A stretch of 9,000 nt of DNA from Bacillota bacterium (lineage in GTDB: Bacteria; Bacillota; Clostridia; Christensenellales; Aristaeellaceae), in NCBI GenBank assembly GCA_023396045.1, contig JAEWXD010000065.1, positions 1 through 9,000 on the forward strand. Reading direction: 5' to 3'. Made by a program: the position numbers and the translations under genes. The stretch's first letter is position 1. Each line of letters opens with the position of its first letter. Of this stretch, positions 1-5,007 are shown piece after piece. The notes beneath the pieces are model-generated. The model saw only the letters and a program-made list of their open reading frames with translations, searched no databases and had not been told where the DNA came from.

Positions 1-97
<97 letters not shown>

Positions 98-110
98 TTC
101 TACTTATATG

Positions 111-136
111 GAAGCCCTTCGGGCTTCTTTTTTTTT
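111..136 (+). terminator. Rho-independent terminator of the first 5S/rrn unit
   Basis: A perfect 7-bp stem (GAAGCCC/GGGCTTC, 111-117 with 121-127) has a 3-nt loop and runs into nine T residues (128-136). It ends the rRNA transcript about 14 nt after the 5S 3' end. The second 5S copy has a clearly related terminator. Confidence 0.93.
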
Positions 137-258
137 GTATCCAGAAAACCACCAGCAAGGTTTAACTCCATTTTTATGTTTGTGGCTTAATTTATATATA
201 TATTATTTCAATAAAGTGAAACGGATTTATTTAATATCGGAATATATATTAGTATTAT

Positions 259-287
259 TTGAAATATTTTTATAATTATTGTATAAT
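259..287 (+). promoter_or_regulatory. Sigma-A-type promoter of the arsenosugar cassette
   Basis: TTGAAA (259-264) and a perfect TATAAT (282-287) are separated by 17 bp in a very A/T-rich spacer. The expected start of transcription is near 294, about 27 nt before the ATG at 321. No clear operator for an arsenic-responsive repressor is visible. The rest of 137-258 holds only A/T-rich spacer. Confidence 0.72.
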
Positions 288-320
288 TTAGTTAAACGTT
301 TCTAATTAAAGGAGTAAACT

Positions 321-662
321 ATGAACAACAATTATTTTGAAAAAAAAGACTTGGCTAATTTTGCCAATGGTGTTTTGGGTGAACAAGCCAAAAATCTTTG
401 GGATGAATTCTTAAAATATTATGGTGATGCTACGGCTGAAGGTTCTTTAACCAGCAGAGAAAAAGCACTTTGTGCTTTGGCAGTTGCTTATTCCGCACGT
501 TGCCCTTATTGTATTGATGCCTACACACAGACCTTGGTTTCTATGGGTGTAACAGAAGAACAATTAACTGAAGTGCTACATGTTGCTTCCTCTATGCAAG
601 CCGGCATTACCCTCGTAAATGGATTTACAATGAAAAACACCGTTTCTGACTTAAAACTATAA
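321..662 (+). CDS. AhpD-like (carboxymuconolactone decarboxylase family) protein, arsenosugar biosynthesis-associated peroxidase-like
   Basis: A 113-residue protein of the AhpD/CMD fold. A CPYC redox pair (C61, C64) lies in the typical context ALAVAYSARCPYCIDAYT, followed by the helical LVSMGVTEEQLTEVLHVA segment. AhpD-type proteins use this CxxC for thiol-based peroxide or disulfide chemistry. The His usually found four residues after the second Cys is a Tyr (Y68) here, as I expect for the subgroup that accompanies ArsS. The start is the ATG with AAAGGAG (308-314) six nt upstream. It lies 5' of the ArsS gene under a strong promoter, and the family pairing AhpD-like + ArsS is established in many genomes, so a supporting redox role in the same pathway is likely. 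The exact substrate is unknown. No in-frame TGA replaces either Cys, so this protein is not itself a selenoprotein. Confidence 0.88.
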   Translation: MNNNYFEKKDLANFANGVLGEQAKNLWDEFLKYYGDATAEGSLTSREKALCALAVAYSARCPYCIDAYTQTLVSMGVTEEQLTEVLHVASSMQAGITLVNGFTMKNTVSDLKL

Positions 663-663
663 A

Positions 664-691
664 AGTTTCTATATATTAAATTATAGAAACT
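664..691 (+). other. 10-bp A/T-rich hairpin between the AhpD-like gene and arsS
   Basis: A perfect inverted repeat, AGTTTCTATA (664-673) and TATAGAAACT (682-691), has an 8-nt loop and starts right after the stop codon at 660-662. No T tract follows, so it is not a standard terminator. It could protect or separate the upstream part of the message and so set different expression of the two genes; that is inference. Confidence 0.5.
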
Positions 692-714
692 AAAACTATT
701 TATAAAATCCGTAA

Positions 715-732
715 TATAGGGGTGATAGTATC
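715..732 (+). promoter_or_regulatory. Strong Shine-Dalgarno pointing to an ATC codon upstream of the formal arsS start
   Basis: AGGGGTGAT (718-726) is an extended match to the anti-Shine-Dalgarno sequence. The only in-frame codon at a proper distance is ATC at 730-732; the frame is open back to a TAA at 712-714. From 730 the frame encodes 31 further residues with ordinary composition (IFNLIKRNFEENQEQ...) before the TTG at 823, which has no ribosome site of its own. Either ATC is a rare true start, or an ATG has changed to ATC by one base. GTG at 722 is in another frame and soon stops. Confidence 0.6.
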
Positions 733-822
733 TTTAATTTAATAAAACGAAATTTTGAAGAAAACCAGGAACAACAAGAAAAAATATCTTTTGCTAATTC
801 AATAGAATTTTCTAAAAAAGTT

Positions 823-1779
823 TTGGAATGTATAGATTATATTCCAAAATTTTTTGATACTGTTAAAAATAAAGAGTTTTTATATACTTCCAGTATGGAT
901 GTAATGCAACTCAATATAGGAAAAATATGCAATCTTGCTTGTAAGCATTGCCATGTTGAGGCTGGTCCTCATAGAACGGAACACATGAGTAAACAAACCA
1001 TGGATGATTGCTTGTATGTGTTTAAAAAGCACCACTTTAAAGTAATGGATATTACAGGCGGTGCACCGGAAATGATGCCGCATTTTGAGTATTTAGTAGA
1101 AGAAGCAAGAAAAATTGCAAAAGAAGTGATTGTACGAACCAATCTTTGCATTTTATTGCAAGATAAATATAAACATCTTATAGATTTCTATGCCAAACAT
1201 CGTGTTACTATATTCTGTTCCTTGCCCTTTTATACCAAAGAGATTACTGACGGCATTCGTGGTGTTGGTGTGTATGAAGGTTCTATTTCTGTTTTAAAAC
1301 AGTTAAATGCAGTTGGCTATGGCACTGCTTTGCCACTTAATCTGGTGTATAATCCGGATGGTGCATTCTTACCTATGTCGCAAGAGTGTTTAGAAAATAA
1401 GTATAGAAAACAGTTATTAGAAGAGTATGGCATTGTTTTTACAAATCTTTTTACCATTACCAACAACCCTATTGGTCGGTTTGGTATCAGCCTATATAAA
1501 AAAGATAAACTACAGCTATATATGCAAAAGCTTGTAAATGCTTATAATGAAGATACTGTTCAAAATCTAATGTGCAGAAATGAAATCAATGTATCATATG
1601 ATGGCTATATTTACGATTGCGACTTTAATCAAGCCATAGACCTTAAAATCCATGCTGATAAAGTACATATTTCAGATTATAAGAATTGTAATTTTATAAA
1701 ACGAAAAATTGCGCTGGGTAACCATTGCTATGCTTGTACAGCTGGTGCTGGTAGCTCGTGAGCAGGTGAAATATCTTAG
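823..1779 (+). CDS. arsS: Arsenosugar biosynthesis radical SAM selenoprotein ArsS (TGA at 1759-1761 read as selenocysteine)
   Basis: Radical SAM enzyme of the ArsS/DUF3641 family. In cyanobacteria ArsS works with the methyltransferase ArsM to attach a SAM-derived 5'-deoxyadenosyl group to methylated arsenic, on the route to arsenosugars. Numbered from the TTG at 823: the 4Fe-4S motif CNLACKHC (C36, C40, C43), then HVEAGPHRTE, DITGGAPEM (76-84), VRTNL, SLPFY, GVYEGS, NLVYNP, FTNLFTITNNPIGR, and the C-terminal Cys-rich domain with LMCRNE (C251), YDCDFNQ (C266) and CYACTAGAGSS (C302, C305). Homologues continue GSS-Cys-Gly-Gly. Here the next codon is TGA, followed by Ala-Gly-Glu-Ile-Ser and TAG, and a SECIS-like hairpin. 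I therefore read TGA as selenocysteine (residue 313) and end the gene at 1779. The start is uncertain: TTG 823 is the first conventional codon but lacks a ribosome site; ATC 730 has a strong one. No ArsM gene is in view. Confidence 0.88.
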
Positions 1780-1792
1780 GCGTGTTCTAAGA
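1759..1792 (+). promoter_or_regulatory. Candidate bacterial SECIS element with the UGA(Sec) codon
   Basis: TGA (1759-1761) is followed by a hairpin with a 6-bp perfect stem TCTTAG/CTAAGA (1774-1779 with 1787-1792) and a 7-nt loop GCGTGTT (1780-1786). The loop begins 18 nt after the TGA and opens with G. These values fall within the spacing, loop and first-G rules known for bacterial SECIS elements bound by SelB. The true stop TAG (1777-1779) lies in the 5' arm of the stem. The stem is A/U-rich and short, so the fold is probable rather than certain. Confidence 0.72.
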
Positions 1793-1930
1793 ATCCATTA
1801 TACATCCTTGTGTTTTGAACATTATGCTCTTTTTTATGAAACATTGCATAATAAATTGAATTATTTAGCATCTTCAAATGTACTATAATATTTTTTATAC
1901 TTTTTTAGTGATTTAAGTATTCATATTGGC

Positions 1931-1959
1931 TTGCATTTTTTATCATTCTATATTATAAT
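1931..1959 (+). promoter_or_regulatory. Candidate promoter of the isolated 5S gene
   Basis: TTGCAT (1931-1936) and a perfect TATAAT (1954-1959) are 17 bp apart. Transcription would start near 1966, about 18 nt before the 5S gene, a short distance that fits a dedicated rRNA promoter. The -35 box matches the consensus at only three positions. Apart from this box, the 1793-1983 spacer holds no gene and no clear terminator for arsS, so read-through from arsS into 5S is also possible. Confidence 0.42.
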
Positions 1960-1983
1960 TTCTAAGGAATATCGTTCACAATT

Positions 1984-2099
1984 TCCGGTAACGATGGCTG
2001 AGGGGTTCCACCTGTTCCCATACCGAACACAGAAGTTAAGCCCTCAAACGCTGATGGTACTTGGCTGGCAACGGCCCGGGAGAGTAGGTAGTCGCCGGA
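1984..2099 (+). rRNA. rrf: 5S ribosomal RNA, complete, isolated copy
   Basis: A full-length 5S gene of 116 nt. Its ends TCCGG (1984-1988) and CCGGA (2095-2099) pair to form the terminal helix, TGAGGG/CCCTCA forms helix II, and CCGAACACAGAAGTTAAG is present. It matches the copy at the left edge except at three positions (2007, 2052, 2080). No 23S or tRNA sequence is visible in the roughly 200 nt before it; the preceding gene is arsS. It is thus a solitary 5S outside a standard operon, with its own terminator and a plausible promoter. Conserved structure argues that it is functional. Confidence 0.95.
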
Positions 2100-2112
2100 T
2101 TCTACTTATATA

Positions 2113-2135
2113 GGAGCCTTACAGGCTTCTTTTTT
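2113..2135 (+). terminator. Rho-independent terminator after the isolated 5S gene
   Basis: A 7-bp stem, GGAGCCT (2113-2119) with AGGCTTC (2123-2129), has one G-U pair, a 3-nt loop and six T residues (2130-2135). It is related in sequence and position to the terminator at 111-136, so the repeat unit includes the 5S gene plus its terminator. Confidence 0.9.
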
Positions 2136-2172
2136 ATACCATTTCTGTGGTAGTTCCTATCAATCCCTCCAC

Positions 2173-2201
2173 TTTAAAATATAGCAAAAATATGTTACAA
2201 T
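2173..2201 (+). promoter_or_regulatory. Candidate promoter for the DUF3842-kinase pair
   Basis: TTTAAA (2173-2178) and TACAAT (2196-2201) are 17 bp apart, with a TG one base upstream of the -10 (extended -10 type). The predicted start is near 2208, about 27 nt before the ATG at 2235. Confidence 0.5.
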
Positions 2202-2234
2202 TATAAGGATTTTTACAAAACAGGGGGGTAGTGT

Positions 2235-2642
2235 ATGAAGGTAGTTGTAGTAGATGGGCAAGGTGGTCGTCTGGGTAAATTGCTGGTAGAATCTATTGTG
2301 CAAGATAACTTGGCTTGTCAATTGCTTGTAGTGGGTACCAACAGCATTGCCACCAGCGCCATGCTGAAAGGTGGAGCTACACAAGGTGCTACCGGCGAAA
2401 ATCCTTTGCTTGTAGCGTGCAGAGATGCAGATGTGATTGTAGGCCCTATTGGCATACTTTCTGCCGATTCTATGCTTGGTGAAATTACCCCCAACATGGC
2501 AATGGCCGTTGGTCAAAGTAGGGCAAAAAAGCTATTGTTGCCTGTAAATCTGTGCAGCAATATCGTTGTGGGTGTTCGTACTTATAATATCAACGAGCTT
2601 GTAAGCGAAGCACTAAAGCAACTCAGAGAACTCTGTGAATAA
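2235..2642 (+). CDS. DUF3842 family protein
   Basis: A 135-residue protein that I recognise as DUF3842, a small conserved family common in Clostridia and relatives with no established function. The N-terminus VVVVDGQGGRLGK (3-15) looks like a nucleotide-binding beta-loop-alpha start. Further conserved-looking blocks are GTNSIATSAMLKGGATQGATGEN (34-56), VGPIGIL (69-75) and MLGEITPNMA (80-89). No signal peptide or membrane segment is present, so it is cytosolic. The start ATG has a G-rich ribosome site, AGGGGGG (2222-2228), six nt upstream. It overlaps the following kinase gene by 8 nt if that gene starts at GTG 2635, which suggests coupled translation. A specific role cannot be given. Confidence 0.85.
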   Translation: MKVVVVDGQGGRLGKLLVESIVQDNLACQLLVVGTNSIATSAMLKGGATQGATGENPLLVACRDADVIVGPIGILSADSMLGEITPNMAMAVGQSRAKKLLLPVNLCSNIVVGVRTYNINELVSEALKQLRELCE

Positions 2643-3633
2643 TATGCAGAATTTTTGTAAATGTTACCCTAAATCCACTGTACAAGATTTTTTGGTGCAT
2701 ATCTATGAATCTTGTTTCGGCCAATTTTGTCAAAAAGAACCAAGGCTTTCTGAAATAAACTATAAAGGTAAAATAGCGTATTCCGTAGAGCCTTTGAATG
2801 AAAATTTTGTGAAACTACATTTGCCTGGTGGTATACAATCCCAAGCTCTTGCCAAGTTAAGTAAACATTCAGCAAAACGCTTTCAAGTTGAAGTGTTGCA
2901 GCAACATTTTACAAAAGCGCTTGTTCTATCAGAGCAAAATATTATTCCGTTTTCAAAAAAAGAATTACAAACTGCTATCAATAAATGGAGAAACAAGCAA
3001 TTTGTCTTACTAACGCATTCGCAATCTTTTATTGAAAACTATGGTGTAAATTACTATATTGTACAGAAACAGTTTTTGCCCTATGTTCCTTTATTCTTTA
3101 AGTTAGATCTGCTATTGCAGCAAGACCATTTTGTATTAGCCATTGATGGCCCATGCGCAGCAGGCAAATCTATCTTGGCAAAACTTTTGCAAGACCTGTA
3201 TGCCTGTAATGTATTTCATATGGATCATTTTTTCTTACAAGCCCATCAGCGCACGCCCAAACGCATGCAAATCCCGGGAGAAAATATTGATCATGAGCGT
3301 TTTTTGCAACAAGTACTTTTGCCACTTGCTAATAAACAGATTGTAGAATATCAACGCTTGGATTGTGCTAACATGCAACTATCTCAAGCAGAACATATTG
3401 CTTATACACCTTTTACCGTAGTGGAAGGTTCATACAGTTTGCACCCCAACTTAAAACCATTTTATTGCTATACCGTATTTTTAGATGTAGAACCTGGCTT
3501 ACAACTGCAAAGGCTTGCCCGGCGTAACCCACAAAAACTATCCATGTTTGTAGATAAATGGATACCCTTAGAGCAGGCCTACCATCAAAAATACAACGTG
3601 GCTCAAAGTGTAGATTTGTATTTGCAAAATTAA
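2635..3633 (+). CDS. P-loop kinase of the uridine kinase/phosphoribulokinase family with an N-terminal extension
   Basis: A 332-residue protein. The C-terminal half is a P-loop phosphotransferase: Walker A in AIDGPCAAGKS (169-179), HMDHFF (195-200) with the acidic D197, DHERFL (219-224), a Walker-B-like strand ending in VVEGSYSLHP (263-271), and an Arg-rich lid RLARRN (293-298). This order is typical of uridine kinase/PRK-like enzymes, which phosphorylate a nucleoside or sugar alcohol using ATP or GTP. Residues 1-165 are a separate region that I do not recognise; other Bacillota 'uridine kinase' proteins of similar length also carry a long N-terminal part, so it is probably native. The acceptor is unknown. 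The start is either GTG 2635, overlapping the previous gene, or ATG 2644 three codons later; neither has a strong ribosome site, consistent with coupling to DUF3842 translation. No terminator is evident downstream. Confidence 0.8.
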   Translation: MNNMQNFCKCYPKSTVQDFLVHIYESCFGQFCQKEPRLSEINYKGKIAYSVEPLNENFVKLHLPGGIQSQALAKLSKHSAKRFQVEVLQQHFTKALVLSEQNIIPFSKKELQTAINKWRNKQFVLLTHSQSFIENYGVNYYIVQKQFLPYVPLFFKLDLLLQQDHFVLAIDGPCAAGKSILAKLLQDLYACNVFHMDHFFLQAHQRTPKRMQIPGENIDHERFLQQVLLPLANKQIVEYQRLDCANMQLSQAEHIAYTPFTVVEGSYSLHPNLKPFYCYTVFLDVEPGLQLQRLARRNPQKLSMFVDKWIPLEQAYHQKYNVAQSVDLYLQN

Positions 3634-3648
3634 TAAATCAACCGGGTG

Positions 3649-3678
3649 TTGCCTGCAGGCCACATTCGTTATTATAAA
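3649..3678 (+). promoter_or_regulatory. Weak candidate promoter upstream of the ECF S component
   Basis: TTGCCT (3649-3654) and TATAAA (3673-3678) are separated by 18 bp. The predicted start is near 3685, which would give a leader of about 69 nt. The region also holds the palindrome GCCTGCAGGC (3651-3660). The boxes are only moderate matches, so this is tentative. Confidence 0.35.
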
Positions 3679-3691
3679 TGTATTTTTTAAT

Positions 3692-3753
3692 GAAGTTAAG
3701 AAAACTTCGCCGTCGTTCCAAACGATGATATCAAATAAAAAGAGGTTATCATC
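3692..3753 (+). promoter_or_regulatory. Structured leader with alternative hairpins around the ribosome site of the ECF gene
   Basis: Three hairpins can be read. H1 is GAAGTT/AACTTC (3692-3697 with 3703-3708). H2 is CGTCGTT/AACGATG (3711-3717 with 3721-3727, one G-U pair, 3-nt loop). H3 is GATGATA/TATCATC (3724-3730 with 3747-3753), which is perfect and ends just before the ATG at 3754. H3 holds the ribosome site AGAGG (3741-3745) in its loop. H2 and H3 share 3724-3727, so they exclude each other. This is the layout of a translational on/off switch, but it matches no riboswitch class I can recall. Confidence 0.4.
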
Positions 3754-4290
3754 ATGACAAAAAACAACAAAGTATATCTATTGGTACTTACCGCCATGTT
3801 CCTGGCACTTACCTTTATCTTGCCGTTCTTTACCGGTCAAATTCCAACGGTTGGCAAAGCATTGTCCCCAATGCATATTCCTGTATTGCTTTGCGGATTC
3901 TTTTGTGGCCCTTGGTTTGCAATGGGTCTTGGCTTTGTAGCCCCACTTTTGCGTTCCCTATTGTTTGGCATGCCTCCTATGGTTCCGGTTGCTATTCCTA
4001 TGGCTTTTGAATTGGCTTGCTATGGCTTCTTGGCTGGCTTGCTTTATCAAATGCTTCCTAAGAGAAATTTATATATCTATGTTGCGTTAATTGTAGCAAT
4101 GCTTGGTGGTAGAATTGTATGGGGTTTGGTAAAATTTGCGATGGCAGGTTTGGTAAATGTTCCATTTAGCTTTGATATGTTTTTAGCAGGCGGCTTTATG
4201 AATGCAGTACCGGGTATTATTTTGCATATTGTTCTTATTCCAATTTTGGTAATGGCACTTAAAAAATACACTTATAAATACCAAGCTTAA
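3754..4290 (+). CDS. ECF transporter S (substrate-binding) component
   Basis: A 178-residue, highly hydrophobic protein with about five to six membrane segments, at roughly 8-27, 41-62, 62-79, 80-100, 106-128 and 142-168, and a basic C-terminus (KKYTYKY). The blocks ILPFFTGQIPTVGKALSPMHIPVLLCGFFCGPW (22-54) and APLLRSLLFGMPPMVPVAIPMAFELACYGF (63-92) are characteristic of a group of Bacillota S components that bind a vitamin or similar small substrate. These recruit a shared energising module (EcfA/EcfA'/EcfT), which is not in this window. The substrate cannot be told; pantothenate-type assignments exist for related proteins, but I have no basis to choose. The start ATG has AGAGG eight nt upstream inside a candidate regulatory hairpin. 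The gene is monocistronic, closed by the terminator at 4301-4345. Confidence 0.82.
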   Translation: MTKNNKVYLLVLTAMFLALTFILPFFTGQIPTVGKALSPMHIPVLLCGFFCGPWFAMGLGFVAPLLRSLLFGMPPMVPVAIPMAFELACYGFLAGLLYQMLPKRNLYIYVALIVAMLGGRIVWGLVKFAMAGLVNVPFSFDMFLAGGFMNAVPGIILHIVLIPILVMALKKYTYKYQA

Positions 4291-4300
4291 ATCATTTATC

Positions 4301-4345
4301 AAACAAAGCTTTTACCAGCCTTACTGGTAAAAGCTTTGTTTTTTT
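4301..4345 (+). terminator. Very strong Rho-independent terminator after the ECF gene
   Basis: An 18-bp perfect stem (4301-4318 with 4324-4341) has a 5-nt loop CCTTA and a run of seven T residues (4339-4345). The A-rich left arm could also serve as a terminator on the minus strand, although no minus-strand gene is seen. It cleanly separates the ECF gene from the operon that follows. Confidence 0.95.
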
Positions 4346-4347
4346 GT

Positions 4348-4353
4348 TATAAT
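4348..4353 (+). promoter_or_regulatory. Candidate -10 box of the decarboxylase-tmk-mnmA operon
   Basis: A perfect TATAAT lies directly after the terminator T tract and 25 nt before the ATG at 4378. At a 17-bp spacing the -35 region (4325-4330, TGGTAA) is poor and lies inside the terminator stem. It is the only promoter-like element before this operon. Confidence 0.38.
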
Positions 4354-4377
4354 AACTCTGTTCGCAAAGGAGTATTT

Positions 4378-5007
4378 ATGTTCACAAAAGCAAAAATAAT
4401 TAATCATTTTAGGTATTCATTTTGGATGTATTTGCTGGTAGTGGTTCTCTCGGTTGCTTTTTGGAACATTCTTTACACAGCAACTGCTTATCAACCCCCT
4501 GCAGATAAAAAGTTAGAAATTATCATTGCAGAAAATTCGCAAGCAGACCAAGATGCACTTCAAAGCATTGTGCAAAACATTCATCAAGAAAAATTTTCAC
4601 ATCTGGAAGAAGTTTCGGTGCACAACTTGTTAAGCAGTGTAGATCAAGCTTATTATACAGATATTCAGTTGCAAACCTATATTATGGCAAATCAAGGGGA
4701 TATTTATATTTTAGGTAAAGAGCGTTTTCGTTCTTTTGGTGCGCTTGGTGCTTTTGTAGACTTAACACCCTATATAGAAAACGGCATAATTCAAATCAGC
4801 CCAGAAGATAGCAATCGCGCAAAGCTCATTATAAAAACCGAAGACGAAACAGACACCGTTTCTATTGCCGGCATTTCCTTACGTAATGCCAAAGGGCTTG
4901 CTAAACTTGGTATAAATACGAGGGATAGTTATATTGCAGTTGTATATAATTCCGGTAATTTACAAAATGCTGTTGATTTCATCAACGCGCTCATACATAT
5001 AGAATAA
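4378..5007 (+). CDS. Membrane-anchored extracytoplasmic protein of unknown function
   Basis: A 209-residue protein that starts at the ATG with AAAGGAG (4366-4372) five nt upstream; longer readings begin inside the terminator and are not credible. A short basic N-terminus (MFTKAKIINHFRYS) precedes one strong membrane segment (about 16-36, WMYLLVVVLSVAFWNILYTA). The rest would lie outside the membrane. There is no lipobox Cys. The outer part has a beta strand LEIIIAENS (46-54) and the block GDIYILGKERFRSFGALGAFVDLTPYIENG (107-136). This recalls part of an extracellular solute-binding protein ('VDLTPY'), but the protein is too short to be a complete one. I do not recognise a family with confidence. 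It is the first gene of the operon: its stop codon overlaps the next ATG by one base, so the two are translationally coupled. Confidence 0.75.
   Translation: MFTKAKIINHFRYSFWMYLLVVVLSVAFWNILYTATAYQPPADKKLEIIIAENSQADQDALQSIVQNIHQEKFSHLEEVSVHNLLSSVDQAYYTDIQLQTYIMANQGDIYILGKERFRSFGALGAFVDLTPYIENGIIQISPEDSNRAKLIIKTEDETDTVSIAGISLRNAKGLAKLGINTRDSYIAVVYNSGNLQNAVDFINALIHIE

Noticed and set aside
206..221. TTTCA-N6-TGAAA dyad upstream of the arsenosugar promoter as an ArsR-type operator.
   Set aside because: It is short, A/T-rich and about 40 bp upstream of the -35 box, does not resemble an ArsR site I know, and such dyads are expected by chance in this composition.
1821..1852. ATTATGC/GCATAAT inverted repeat after arsS as a terminator.
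   Set aside because: It has a 7-bp A/T-rich stem with an 18-nt loop, and the T run lies inside the loop rather than after the stem, so it does not fit an intrinsic terminator.
1931..2113. Short + strand open frame crossing the second 5S gene.
   Set aside because: Most of it is the 5S rRNA itself, so it is a non-coding sequence read by chance.
3641..3690. A known riboswitch or a terminator around the GCCTGCAGGC palindrome after the kinase gene.
   Set aside because: The stem is short with no T tract directly behind it, and the sequence does not match the conserved cores of riboswitch classes I can recall (THF, preQ1, TPP, FMN).
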